The position numbers were made by a program, and so were the translations under genes. 54,678 bases of DNA from Promethearchaeota archaeon (GTDB lineage: Archaea; Asgardarchaeota; Lokiarchaeia; Sigynarchaeales; SOKP01): NCBI GenBank assembly GCA_004524515.1, contig SDNV01000004.1:1-54678 (forward strand), written 5' to 3'. Every line of letters begins with the position of its first letter. The stretch's first letter is position 1. Positions 26,555-36,261 of this stretch are shown piece after piece. Under the pieces are notes generated by a model, which was not told the DNA's origin, searched no databases, and was given only the letters and a program-made list of their open reading frames with translations.

Positions 26555-28489
26555 TTAACTGATTCTATTAATTTCTATAGTATGAACTCCATCTTTCTTT
26601 ATATTCAGGTATACTAATTGCTCATCTTTTTTTTCCTCAACTTCTCCATCTGAAACCTGTATTTCATAACCCAAAGGGTATTGAATTTTAGGAATAAATA
26701 TTACAGTAGGCATTTTAATAGTTGTATCTCCATTAAACTTGAAGTAAAAATTTCCTTTCTTAAGATTGAATTCCATTTTCAATGGAGTTCCAGAACAATA
26801 TAGAAAATGAGGCCTACAAAATCCTTTAATTGCTCTCCCCCCACTATTTATATCGGTTGGATCAACTTGTTGGTCTCTGCTAAATATCGATAAATCCTCT
26901 AAATTCCATAAATCACCCCAATCATTACAGTTATCTGCGGTATAATTCCATTGAGTACCATGAAGTAAATTGATGTCCATTGCGTTATAATACATGTTTA
27001 ATGCCTCAATATTTTTTTTAAAAGCTTTTTGCCCTTTTTTGGCATAAGTTCTATATGCTTTCTTTTTCTTAAGATCGAAATGAAGTCCAAATTCTCCCAA
27101 CAAAGTGGGAACGCCTCCCGCAATATATTTTGAAACTTTTTTTATCTTGGCTAATTGTTGATCATACATTTTCTGGACCTTTTTTTTCCCAAAAACAAGC
27201 TTGTCCATCATGATATCATAACTCATTCTTATCCAGGCTTTTTTTGTAGTAACGGAAGCAACATCATACCAATGTGCTGCATTCACAAATGGACCTTCTT
27301 TTCGGGATAAATCAAAGTTAGTTCTTTTGCCCATCATCATTGAAACTTCAGGACCTTCGAAAAAAATAATTGAGTGGGGGATAATAGTACGAATTTCTTG
27401 AGAGAATGTTAAAATAAATGGTGATAAATAATCTTTGTAGAAGTCCACTTTTTTTCCCTTAAAAATTGTAAAATGATCATTGTTTAGGATAATGGGGGTT
27501 TCATTCTTATCCAGATCCCATATTCCTTCTCTTCGCCAGATATCTTGTGCACCCTCAAGCCAACATGGAATTCTATTTTTATTTAAAACATCTTTTCTTG
27601 TTTCTTTAATTGAAGTAAACTTTATTTCTCTATATGGGATAATCCTTGGATACCCTGCTGCAGTTAGCATGGCATCAAGGGGAGTGAATGCATGACCTAA
27701 AACTTCAGAAAAACCTTCCTTTCCGCTTCCATCTATTTTATCCTCAATCCATCCCTTTTTAGGCTCGTTTAAACTGTCAAATCCAATTATTGAAGAAAAA
27801 TCTTTTACTCTATGTGCTATTTGCTTAACTGCCTCAATATAGTGACCTTGAAGATAATCTTGAATATTTATATCTCCAACTTTACAGGAAGGAGCAAAAT
27901 CCTTTCCACCGAAAAATAAAGTCCACATAGAGGCATTAGCAAATCTTACATTATTATTATCCCAGTACATTGGGGGATATGATTTTGGATTATTTGGGTT
28001 ATATCGATATTGCATGACAAAGGCTGCCTCACTCTCATCGAATTTTGTAAAATCTAACCCTATTTTTTCAAAAAGCCAACCAGGAGCTCCATCACCACCC
28101 GTCATTCTACTCCATACATCTTGATGAGGGTCAATAAATATATAAAATTTAAATTTTTCAGCAATTTTAAATAGTTCCTCAATATAGTCTAAATATTCCT
28201 TATCATATTTTTTAGGCCCTCTATGCTCAATTGCTTCCCATGTTATCAGAAATCTAAGACAATTAAAACCCCAATGCTTTATACGACGAAAATGCTCATC
28301 TACTTCTTTTAATGGAAAGGGTCTACCAACAAAAGATACATCCCTATGATCTCTAAAATCCGTTTTTATATGAGTAGCGCCTTTAGGACGTGTAGGGACT
28401 TTAGAGCTCCCACCTAAATTTAATCCTCTAAGTAAGACTGTTCTACCGTTTTGATCTATGAGCCATTCATTTTTAGTGGTTAATGTCAT
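26555..28489 (-). CDS. Glycoside hydrolase family 5 (GH5_12-like) glycosidase
   Basis: A 644-residue GH5 enzyme without signal peptide. After the opening GRTVLLRGLNLGG come FVGRPFPLKEVDEHFRRIKH, FLITWEAIEH and FIDPHQDVWSRMTGGDGAPG, a run typical of subfamily 12. The acid/base is E242 in SLNEPKKG and the nucleophile E466 in LLGEFGLHFD. GH5_12 enzymes studied in fungi cleave glucosylceramide and steryl glucosides inside the cell. A C-terminal beta domain (about 560-640) matches the family. Absence of a leader suggests a cytoplasmic enzyme that acts on an imported glycoside or on a lipid. Substrate in an archaeon is open. Confidence 0.87.
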   Translation of the reverse strand: MTLTTKNEWLIDQNGRTVLLRGLNLGGSSKVPTRPKGATHIKTDFRDHRDVSFVGRPFPLKEVDEHFRRIKHWGFNCLRFLITWEAIEHRGPKKYDKEYLDYIEELFKIAEKFKFYIFIDPHQDVWSRMTGGDGAPGWLFEKIGLDFTKFDESEAAFVMQYRYNPNNPKSYPPMYWDNNNVRFANASMWTLFFGGKDFAPSCKVGDINIQDYLQGHYIEAVKQIAHRVKDFSSIIGFDSLNEPKKGWIEDKIDGSGKEGFSEVLGHAFTPLDAMLTAAGYPRIIPYREIKFTSIKETRKDVLNKNRIPCWLEGAQDIWRREGIWDLDKNETPIILNNDHFTIFKGKKVDFYKDYLSPFILTFSQEIRTIIPHSIIFFEGPEVSMMMGKRTNFDLSRKEGPFVNAAHWYDVASVTTKKAWIRMSYDIMMDKLVFGKKKVQKMYDQQLAKIKKVSKYIAGGVPTLLGEFGLHFDLKKKKAYRTYAKKGQKAFKKNIEALNMYYNAMDINLLHGTQWNYTADNCNDWGDLWNLEDLSIFSRDQQVDPTDINSGGRAIKGFCRPHFLYCSGTPLKMEFNLKKGNFYFKFNGDTTIKMPTVIFIPKIQYPLGYEIQVSDGEVEEKKDEQLVYLNIKKDGVHTIEINRIS

Positions 28490-28611
28490 AAAAATTCAAT
28501 TATGTTAGATATAATACAATCTAAGAAGAAAAATTATATATCTATTGTTAAAAGAAAACGGATTATAAAAAAATAGAAAAATTGAAGATCTGAAAATTTA
28601 GATTTGAAAGA

Positions 28612-29343
28612 TTATTTTTGTTTTTTTTCCCTTTTTCTTCTTACTTTTTGTATATTTTTACCCCAAATATATTCCTTATTTAACCGATGAGCATATTGTT
28701 CGATGAGAGATTTGATTTTTTTGAAACCGCTTCTATTGAAGTCTTTTTCTAATTCGATTGATGTTTCATTTTTTAAAACGTCTTTAGAGAGAAAATTTAT
28801 TTTATAAGCTTTTCGACGCGAACTCAACAGATCCCAGAGAGCCGGAATGAATATGTAATATTTATAAATATGAATAGTGTCAAAGTCCGACCAGTTAATT
28901 TGAAAAGGGGGTTTATTTGGAAAAATTATTTTAATTGCTTGATCCGAAATAGAAAATGTGCGGATTTTTTCCATACCTCTTGTATATCGAAGGGTGTAAA
29001 TAAGTAAGCAAAGTAACATGGGAAACACTATAATAAACATTATCAGGGTACCAAATATACCTAAAGGAAACAGTATTGTCGGAAGGATCATCAAACCTAA
29101 CATAAAAATAAAAAAAATCAACACGCAAAAATTTAAACCATATTTTTTCCCTTTATAAGATGCATTAAATTCCACCTTATTTGTTTCAGAAGTAACTGGC
29201 ACTTGGGCAGCTTCAATATTCACGGGTTGTATTTCTTCTAAACTCATCCCACAATACCGACAATACATACTAGTGACTATATTTGGTTGATTACATGAAG
29301 GGCAAATCTTTTGCTTTACAGAGTTTTCGTTCATTTTTATCAC
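28612..29343 (-). CDS. Zinc-ribbon membrane protein with PH-like domain
   Basis: A 243-residue protein. The N-terminus has a zinc ribbon of the form CPSC-x10-CRYCG (about residues 13-31). Two closely spaced hydrophobic segments follow (about 73-118, FCVLIFFIFMLGLMILP and LIMFIIVFPMLLCLLIY). The rest (about 125-225) alternates strands in a manner resembling bacterial PH-like domains (FSISDQAIKIIFPNKPPFQI, then YKINFLSKD) and ends in a basic tail. Both soluble parts should lie in the cytoplasm. It is a single gene; the function is unknown. Confidence 0.65.
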   Translation of the reverse strand: MIKMNENSVKQKICPSCNQPNIVTSMYCRYCGMSLEEIQPVNIEAAQVPVTSETNKVEFNASYKGKKYGLNFCVLIFFIFMLGLMILPTILFPLGIFGTLIMFIIVFPMLLCLLIYTLRYTRGMEKIRTFSISDQAIKIIFPNKPPFQINWSDFDTIHIYKYYIFIPALWDLLSSRRKAYKINFLSKDVLKNETSIELEKDFNRSGFKKIKSLIEQYAHRLNKEYIWGKNIQKVRRKREKKQK

Positions 29344-29526
29344 CTCATAAAATTGATATTGTATAATTTTTATTGGATAATGTAATTTTATGAAAGAAAT
29401 ACCTGATAATTACAAGTTGGCTATACAATTATTTAAAGGTTTTAAAAAAAGATTTATACACTTTTGGCTAATAGAGACGTATTCTCTTTTTCAGAGGGTT
29501 TCTAAAATAGAAAAATAAGAAAATAA

Positions 29527-30963
29527 TTAGGGATATTGATTATGATAGGTAATATTATAGCCCAAATATTTATCTAAGGCTTCATAAACGATGTCTCCCA
29601 CTTCATTTAATGTAGCGGCTACATGATGCGCAAATCCTCCTAAGCAGAGATTTTTTAGTAAAGTTTGTAAATTTGGAATCTCAACTACGCCAAATCCTCC
29701 ATATGTCTTTAAGGGATCATCCGTATATTTTCCTTCGGCTATTAATGCTTTAATTTCTCCAAAGATATCATCAGTTTCTATTCTAAGCATAGTACAAGGC
29801 CTAGTTTTAATCCTCCCCTGTATAGCCCCGAAAGATACTTCACTTCCCTTTTCATCAGAAATAATTGGATGAGCAGTCATTCTTAAATCCTGAAAGAAAG
29901 ATTTCGGAAGATTACTACAATGGAAAAGAACCATTTTATTAGGATCCTCACCATAATTGTTATTCCAATCTAAAATAGCAGAAGGAGTTTGTGAGGCATA
30001 TTGTAAAATTAACATACCAATAAGACCAGATATATCCGCTTCACACGCTGCAGGAATTAAACCCTCACTAAACACGCTCATTATCGCACAAGGGACAATT
30101 CCGTAGTTATCTTGAATAGAAAACCAACACTGAAAGGCAAAACCATCTAAATCGTTTTCTACAACCCATTCTTCAACAACAACGGCAAGCTTTGCTAATT
30201 TTAGCAAACCGTCTTCAGGCAACGCTTTTGAAGAAGTATAATTTCTAAGAAAATCTATTTTTTCCTGAATTCTAAGATCATCCTCTTTAAGTCGATTGAT
30301 CGCTCCTAAAATTTCTGATAAATCTATTTGTTCAACGGTAATCCCATTAAATTGTAAAATTTTTTCACTATAACGAACTGTCTCAAATGCATTAGGTCTG
30401 GTGCCTATTTGGCCAATTCTAAGAGTTCTAAGCTTTTTGACGATTCTACATATCTTTCCAAATTTTTGAATATCTTTTTTGAAAATTTCAGATTTTATAG
30501 GACAAGTGTGCTGTGTTGTTAATGTAAAGGGAATACCATATTGATATAGAACGCTACAAACTGATATCTTGCCGCAAAAGGCATCCCTTCTATTTGCTCT
30601 ATTCATCATATCAATTTCATCTGAAGAGGCTTGAATTAATAGCGGAACGTTTAAATTTGCAATTTTAAGTGTTTCTGCGATACCTTTTTCATCAGAAAAG
30701 TTAGGCATTATAACTAAAATTCCTGAAATACGTTCCTTATTTTTTTTAAATAATTCAGCACATTTCTTCGCATCCTCACGGGTTTCTACGATACCAAACT
30801 TAGTGTCATTTTCATCTAAAATTATATAATCATAACCCATCTCTTTCATAACTTCAATAATTTCATCTCTCCCTTCTTTTGCCAGATGATCGGGAAATAC
30901 ATCTCTATTACCTACAATGATTCCAAAAGTTATTTTTTCTGGTATTTTTCTATAAAATGCCAT
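29527..30963 (-). CDS. L-fucose/L-arabinose isomerase family protein
   Basis: A 478-residue protein of the fucose/arabinose isomerase fold. The N-terminal domain opens with ITFGIIVGNRDVFPDHLAKE, the middle contains LRIGQIGTRPNAFETVRYSE, and the C-terminal domain contains the segments FAFQCWFSIQDNYGIVPCA, PAACEADISGLIGMLILQY and HCSNLPKSFF, which carry the Glu, Asp and His of the metal site in this family. Members interconvert aldoses and ketoses; some act on sulphoquinovose or other unusual sugars, and the substrate is unknown here. It is close to the ArsR-like regulator and the GPH carrier, suggesting a sugar regulon. Confidence 0.82.
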   Translation of the reverse strand: MAFYRKIPEKITFGIIVGNRDVFPDHLAKEGRDEIIEVMKEMGYDYIILDENDTKFGIVETREDAKKCAELFKKNKERISGILVIMPNFSDEKGIAETLKIANLNVPLLIQASSDEIDMMNRANRRDAFCGKISVCSVLYQYGIPFTLTTQHTCPIKSEIFKKDIQKFGKICRIVKKLRTLRIGQIGTRPNAFETVRYSEKILQFNGITVEQIDLSEILGAINRLKEDDLRIQEKIDFLRNYTSSKALPEDGLLKLAKLAVVVEEWVVENDLDGFAFQCWFSIQDNYGIVPCAIMSVFSEGLIPAACEADISGLIGMLILQYASQTPSAILDWNNNYGEDPNKMVLFHCSNLPKSFFQDLRMTAHPIISDEKGSEVSFGAIQGRIKTRPCTMLRIETDDIFGEIKALIAEGKYTDDPLKTYGGFGVVEIPNLQTLLKNLCLGGFAHHVAATLNEVGDIVYEALDKYLGYNITYHNQYP

Positions 30964-31047
30964 TGAAATTTTTTCACCTTAATAATTAAATTAATTAGAT
31001 TAATACCTAATCAATATTTATCTTTTTTTCGTTGTTAAGAACAGAGA

Positions 31048-31782
31048 TTACATAATAGAAAAGAATTTAAACACAGAATTCGGGTCAAATTGAATGATTT
31101 TTTCTAAAGGAATAAAAGTATTAAGAATAAGATAAGATCTAGGAGCGATATTTTGGGTTTTTTCGTCTTTTTCTACAATTTCTAGCATTTTATGATTAAA
31201 TTCCTTAATTAATTTCTCGTAAGATTTTTTACCTTCTTCAGTTAGAAACCAAGCATTATATCTTATACGATTGCCAAGATATATATCTTGAGAATTAATA
31301 CTAGATTCAGATTTAACTTTAGAACTAGAATCATCAATAAATTTATAGATTTGTTTAATTAAGTCAAAAATGCTTATAATTAATTCGAAAAATTTTATAT
31401 CATTTTGAATTACATAATGGAATAGATGCTTATTTTCTTCCTTTTGAATATTTTTTAAATCCTCAACATTTACTGATAATTTCTCAAGAAAATTAGGAAC
31501 TAACTCATAAATATTCGAATCTGTCGTCCCGCGTTCTTTTTTTGTAGATTTTTCTAAAACTTCGCTAAATTTTTTTAAGTGATGAGAGGTTGTAGATTTC
31601 ACCCTACCAAGGAGTGTACTTAATCCTGTTAAGCTTAATTTTCTAAAAACAATCAATAAAAGAATTAATCGAAGGCGAGTTAAATCGTTTAATAAAGATA
31701 AGGTATTTATTCGCCGTTTATATTTATCTATAAGTTTTTTTGAATCTTTTTCCGATCTTAAATCTGAATTCATTTCATTCAT
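31048..31782 (-). CDS. ArsR-like winged-helix transcriptional regulator
   Basis: A 244-residue regulator. Residues about 25-90 form an ArsR-type winged helix: LNDLTRLRLILLLIVFRKLS followed by the recognition region TSHHLKKFSEVLEKSTKKER. The rest is a long helical C-terminal domain without cysteine metal sites, so the effector is probably not a metal. It lies 84 bases upstream of the isomerase-family gene on the same strand and is divergent from the membrane protein gene at 31893. Local control of the saccharide genes is an inference from position. Confidence 0.75.
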   Translation of the reverse strand: MNEMNSDLRSEKDSKKLIDKYKRRINTLSLLNDLTRLRLILLLIVFRKLSLTGLSTLLGRVKSTTSHHLKKFSEVLEKSTKKERGTTDSNIYELVPNFLEKLSVNVEDLKNIQKEENKHLFHYVIQNDIKFFELIISIFDLIKQIYKFIDDSSSKVKSESSINSQDIYLGNRIRYNAWFLTEEGKKSYEKLIKEFNHKMLEIVEKDEKTQNIAPRSYLILNTFIPLEKIIQFDPNSVFKFFSIM

Positions 31783-31892
31783 TGTTATCTATATAATTAT
31801 TTAAAAATAATTATTTAAAATTTTAAATAGATCAATTTCTCTTTAGTTACATAAAAAAAAGAATAAAATTGATTTAATAAATAGAGAAAATA

Positions 31893-32606
31893 ATGGTCGA
31901 ATTAACACCGATTTTTATGGCAACTGGAATTTTAACGGTTATTTGGGTAGGATTTGGTACAGTAATAGGTGTTTTATTTTTAAAAAAGTATTTTACCTAT
32001 AATTATCGTCCAATGCTTTTATGGGGATTATGTTGGATTAATTTAATGAAATTTTGGTGGCCATATGCAATTAATTTTATACTAATTCAAACAACAGGAG
32101 AAACACTTTCCTTAGTGATGATTATTTTAATTGCAGAAACCACCACACCTATACATTTTATTCTTTGGATGGCCGCATGGGCTGATATTATGTATGAAAA
32201 TCAATTCAAATTGATTACCTCAATTCTTATAATTTATGGAATAGTAACTCAAATAATTTTCTGGACTTTATTTTATAATGATTTAGGATTAATACTTGTA
32301 TTAAATAGTCCATTTGATTATACTTTCGTAGGGATAATACAATTTTTAATATTTGCCGAACTGATTGTTTTTGTAATAAGCGCTATTTTTTTGTACCTCA
32401 AGGGACGCGATTCATTAGATCCAAAAATCAGAATTAAAAGAATGCTATTTTTTATTCATGCCCTAACATTCTTTATTGGAGTTATGTTAGATGTTGCCTT
32501 TTCTAATTTTTTTACTATTATGATTTCAAGAATAGTTATGATGTTAGCTCCATTATGTCTCTATATATCACAAACTTACCCCAAAAAGCTAGTAAAAAGA
32601 TTTTAA
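31893..32606 (+). CDS. Polytopic membrane protein of unknown function
   Basis: A 237-residue protein with about seven hydrophobic segments and short loops. Several tryptophans and acidic residues lie inside membrane segments (LMKFWWPYAINFI, ILIAETTTPIHFILWMAAWA). It ends with a basic tail (YPKKLVKRF), so the C-terminus is likely cytoplasmic. It is reminiscent of small seven-helix sensory modules that in other proteins precede kinase domains, but no such domain is present. I cannot assign a function. Its start lies 110 bases from the divergent regulator. Confidence 0.65.
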   Translation: MVELTPIFMATGILTVIWVGFGTVIGVLFLKKYFTYNYRPMLLWGLCWINLMKFWWPYAINFILIQTTGETLSLVMIILIAETTTPIHFILWMAAWADIMYENQFKLITSILIIYGIVTQIIFWTLFYNDLGLILVLNSPFDYTFVGIIQFLIFAELIVFVISAIFLYLKGRDSLDPKIRIKRMLFFIHALTFFIGVMLDVAFSNFFTIMISRIVMMLAPLCLYISQTYPKKLVKRF

Positions 32607-32739
32607 TTTAAATCATATTGAATTAAATCGTTTTTCTTCTATTTAATTTATACATTAAAAAATTCTCTAAAATTGTAACCATTAATAGAAAAGGATTAAA
32701 AAAAAAAAGAATATATAAGATTTTAATTTAAATTTCATT

Positions 32740-34137
32740 TTAACGATAGATTCCTAAATCCTTAAGCTTGTGTACGAGTGCCTCTTTCTCTTTTCCTTCA
32801 AGCGTATAGAATTTTTTAAAGATTAAACCCATAACAATCATAATAACTCCGGGTATCAATGCAGCATGTACTCGTATACCCCATATTGCCAAGGGAGTCT
32901 GGATGGCATAAGGATTGGTATCATAAGCCGTCATAACATGGATTAAGGGAATAACGACTCCAACCACTAGAAATGCTACTCTAAAGAAAAAAGTTCTTAT
33001 CCCCACCAGTAGGGCATCCACCCGCTTCTCCATCTTACTAGACACTTCATCATATGTATCCGAGGCTACGGGCATGAGCATCGTAACTTCACCGATATAG
33101 ACCATTTGGTATATAGAAAAGAATATTGTGTGGAAAATAATGTCTGTCGTGAATATAAAGGGTAAAAACAAGATACCATGGAGAATGTATGCTGTGGCAT
33201 AGCATTTTTTAAATCCATTTTTACGGGCATAGTTTGACCAAAAGGGTATCATTATTATCCCCGCTACTACACCAACTAAAGCAGGTATTAAACCATAGAT
33301 GTAAGGTACTCTATACACATCTTTATAAAGATATATGGTTGAAACAGTAAATAAGGTTGTTGCGGTGATGGAAATAGTATATCCGGCGCAAGATATTGCA
33401 AAATTTCTGGTTTTAAGGGCAGCCTTCGTCGTTTTGAAAAAGCCGATTTTTTCAGCTTTATCATAGGATTGAATAAACATTTGCTTCATTTCTTCTGATT
33501 CCTTTATTCCGGTAAAGACTATAATAGCGTAAATACCCAGAATTATTACCATGATTGTAGCCCATCTCACAAAACTACTTGGATCTCCATAAACGATGGT
33601 AATACTCCCGACAACTGTCATAATGGTGATAAGAACAAACATTAAAATGGTTGCGATTGCAAAAGCTCTTCTACGCTCATATTCTGAGGGGAATTGGTTG
33701 GTAAAACCCCCATAGATATGATCATTATAAATAGAGAAAAATGTATCGAATAAGCAGGTCATAATTATAAACCATAAAAATATTACAATTGCTCCCATGC
33801 CTTGAGGGGGTAGCCATATAAAATAAAACAAGATTAACACCGGAAAAGTAGAGATTACGACCCATGGGGCCCGTAATCCCAATTTTCTCGTCCAACTCCT
33901 AGGCTTATCCGTAAGATAGCCTAAAAGCGGATCGTTCACCATGTTCCATATTGCAAATATGATATAAGCCGCACTGAGATAAAGAGCAGGGAGCCCAATT
34001 TCGACCTCATAATAATAGAAAAGATTTGCCAACGCATAGCTGAGTAAATAATTGATGAACACATAGCCAATACCATAGCAGAACATTTTCCAATTCGATG
34101 CAATTTCCCACTGGCTCAGATCTTCTTCAATAGCCAT
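32740..34137 (-). CDS. GPH-family (MelB-like) sugar:cation symporter
   Basis: A 465-residue carrier with 12 predicted membrane segments. The loop 2-3 family motif is visible as NDPLLGYLTDKPRSW with TRKLGLRAPW after it, the pattern of glycoside-pentoside-hexuronide symporters such as MelB. These import sugars with sodium or protons. It is the likely entry route for the saccharide that the neighbouring isomerase-family protein, kinase and glycosidase process. An inverted repeat around a TATA-like sequence lies 115-142 bases upstream, hinting at repressor control. Confidence 0.85.
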   Translation of the reverse strand: MAIEEDLSQWEIASNWKMFCYGIGYVFINYLLSYALANLFYYYEVEIGLPALYLSAAYIIFAIWNMVNDPLLGYLTDKPRSWTRKLGLRAPWVVISTFPVLILFYFIWLPPQGMGAIVIFLWFIIMTCLFDTFFSIYNDHIYGGFTNQFPSEYERRRAFAIATILMFVLITIMTVVGSITIVYGDPSSFVRWATIMVIILGIYAIIVFTGIKESEEMKQMFIQSYDKAEKIGFFKTTKAALKTRNFAISCAGYTISITATTLFTVSTIYLYKDVYRVPYIYGLIPALVGVVAGIIMIPFWSNYARKNGFKKCYATAYILHGILFLPFIFTTDIIFHTIFFSIYQMVYIGEVTMLMPVASDTYDEVSSKMEKRVDALLVGIRTFFFRVAFLVVGVVIPLIHVMTAYDTNPYAIQTPLAIWGIRVHAALIPGVIMIVMGLIFKKFYTLEGKEKEALVHKLKDLGIYR

Positions 34138-34251
34138 AATTGTATCTCCTTAAATTTATTTTTATATTTTTTTTTATATTGGATTTATTTTTTTTTTTAA
34201 TTTTTTATTTAAACACTTAAAAAAAAATCTTAAATGTTAAAACAAGTAAGG

Positions 34252-34279
34252 ATTCGATCAATATATAAATATATCGAAT
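34252..34279 (-). promoter_or_regulatory. Inverted repeat around a TATA-like core, possible operator
   Basis: ATTCGAT (34252-34258) is repeated in inverted form as ATCGAAT (34273-34279), flanking an AT-only core that resembles a TATA box. Such a palindrome overlapping a TATA element would be a natural repressor site for the GPH carrier gene. It lies 115 bases or more from the ATG, so a long leader would be needed. Confidence 0.4.
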
Positions 34280-34409
34280 GGTTCGCTATATCAAAAAAAA
34301 TTTTTGAAAAAACATACAGGATTCCTAATAATTAATTTCATCATCATCTTATATAAATAATTAGTATTTAACAAAGACCTTTAATTAATTATTGATTAAA
34401 GTCGAAAAC

Positions 34410-34807
34410 CTAATCTTCAAGTAATATTTTCGATGCCTGCGTGTCATCGGGGGACACTTGATCACTTTTTAAATAGTCACAAAAATCATTGTAATTGCTT
34501 AAACCTAGCCTTTTTTGAATAAGATGATCTATTTTTAGCCTAAAGAAAATAGAAAAAAGAGTACAATATAAAATAGATGCAAAAAATAGCCCATAAGAAT
34601 AGACATAATTATAATATCCAATATTTTTCTTAGTTTTACACACCTACTACATATACTAACGGATTTAAACATAATCGTGTGAATCTTACAAATAAGTCTT
34701 CGGCAAAATACACAAGTTGAGTCCGCAGTGTTTTTACACAGATAACAAGAGTCTACTATTAATTTATGTAGATTTGGTTCATATAAATTTTTAGTATTTT
34801 GAAATAT
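34410..34807 (-). pseudogene. B-box-like zinc-finger membrane protein, frameshifted
   Basis: Two overlapping frames carry the two halves of what looks like one gene. The upstream frame (34807 to stop at 34535) encodes a finger with spacing C-x2-C-x7-C-x2-C-x4-C-x2-H-x9-C-x2-C (CYLC, CVFC, C, H, CSRC), the B-box-like type common in Asgard archaea, then a hydrophobic helix (ILDIIIMSILMGYFLHLFYI). The downstream frame, open from a GTG at 34643 to 34410, continues the hydrophobic stretch and then gives a charged tail RLKIDHLIQKRLGLSNYNDF. A one-base change in the run of six A at 34553-34558 would join them. The zinc-finger frame has no ATG, GTG or TTG. It is either a decaying gene or a sequencing error. 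Confidence 0.55.
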
Positions 34808-34975
34808 CTAAATCGACAAATTATAAAAATATTCAATTAAAAAAGGGAAGAAATAAGAATTACGTATAAACTAGAGAATTTAATTTGAAAAAATTAATTT
34901 TATTAAGTTAATTTATGAATTTATTAAAAAATCAAATATTCATAAATGTATTGATAAGAGCTAATTCGAATTTCT

Positions 34976-36250
34976 ATGAATTGTTTAGATAGGTTTAAAG
35001 AACTGTGGAATACTTACAAATTACTTCGTTATGCTGTATTTATTCACTTAAGTTATTTTTTTATCTCATTAGTGTGTGTTCTTACGATACTTAGATATCA
35101 AAATGATTTTCTCATTTATTTTACCGCCGGGGGAGTATTTTATAACAATACGAATGAATTATACAATCAAGACTATTACATCTGGGATTATAGGTACCTC
35201 CCGCTTTCAGCTACATTCTTTATTCCATTTTATTTATTAGGATTTGAATTAGGGTTTATTGTTTTTCATATATTGAACTTAATTTTAAATATTTTAATCT
35301 GTGTGTTGCTTTACAAGATTATCGTATTGATAAGAAAAGAGGATCATGAACAAGATGACAAGCGGATTATATTATACATTATCTTATATCTAGTGGCCGC
35401 CCCTCAAATGTTTAATTATATTTTAGGACAAATTAATTTATATATTACCTTTTTTATGCTACTAGCGCTCTTTCTTTTTTTAAAACATGAAGAATTAAAA
35501 TGGAACTTATTAGGAAGCATTATTTTAGGGATAAGCATTGTACTAAAACCTACCGCTATTCTTTTGATTCCATTTTTATTAGTCATTAATTATGATTTGA
35601 ATCATAAACATTTAAGATTTGATTTTCTCAAAAGTATTATCAGGTTCATTGGAGTAATTTTCCCAATTTCATTAAACATAATTATTTTTTTACTATATCC
35701 TAAATTATGGGATGGATTCATTGAAACAAATTTTACCGGCGGGAATCCTCTAACCCTTAATTTTTCATTTAGCATTACAAAAATTATTCTAAATATTTGT
35801 TTTATGTATAATATACCATTTAACCAAATCTATGTATTATTGATTGTTTTCGGTATAATTGGTTTATTGGGTTATCTCGTTTTTCTTTTTGGAACATACC
35901 ATGAAAAAGATGCAATTATTTATGGTTTTACATTTGGTTTAGTGATTACCCTATTAGTTTACTTTGATTCTTGGAACCATCATCTATTAACTCTTACTCC
36001 CTTATTGATTATTATTATTTTTATTATGCCAAGGCAATCAGAAATAACGAATAAATATTTTAAAAAGGGATTTTTCTTCTTTAGTTTCTTTGATTTAGCA
36101 TTCATGGGTCTTTGGTTTCTTACTGTCAAATGGTTCCCTTACAATTTCGCAAGCACTGTTTTTTTGATTTTAATTTTTTATGGCTTAAGCAAACATAGTC
36201 TTTATCCAGAAAAAAAATATTCAATTAATAAGTATACTAGAAAAGCTTAG
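34976..36250 (+). CDS. GT87-like (DUF2029) membrane glycosyltransferase
   Basis: A 424-residue protein with about ten membrane segments. It matches the DUF2029/GT87 pattern of polyprenyl-phosphate-mannose-dependent mannosyltransferases: a first loop with acidic residues (FLIYFTAGGVFYNN) and the loop motif IWDYRYLPLSATFFIPFYLL, then the helix ending in GISIVLKPTAILLIPFLL. Such enzymes add sugars to lipids or proteins outside the membrane. The next gene begins 12 bases later and encodes a secreted, membrane-anchored protein, so the two form an operon. Confidence 0.8.
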   Translation: MNCLDRFKELWNTYKLLRYAVFIHLSYFFISLVCVLTILRYQNDFLIYFTAGGVFYNNTNELYNQDYYIWDYRYLPLSATFFIPFYLLGFELGFIVFHILNLILNILICVLLYKIIVLIRKEDHEQDDKRIILYIILYLVAAPQMFNYILGQINLYITFFMLLALFLFLKHEELKWNLLGSIILGISIVLKPTAILLIPFLLVINYDLNHKHLRFDFLKSIIRFIGVIFPISLNIIIFLLYPKLWDGFIETNFTGGNPLTLNFSFSITKIILNICFMYNIPFNQIYVLLIVFGIIGLLGYLVFLFGTYHEKDAIIYGFTFGLVITLLVYFDSWNHHLLTLTPLLIIIIFIMPRQSEITNKYFKKGFFFFSFFDLAFMGLWFLTVKWFPYNFASTVFLILIFYGLSKHSLYPEKKYSINKYTRKA

Positions 36251-36261
36251 GGGAGATTTTT

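Noticed and set aside
34410..34643. An independent 77-residue protein starting at GTG 34643
   Set aside because: The GTG lies in the middle of a zinc-finger gene in another frame and has no ribosome site; the frameshift reading explains both halves.
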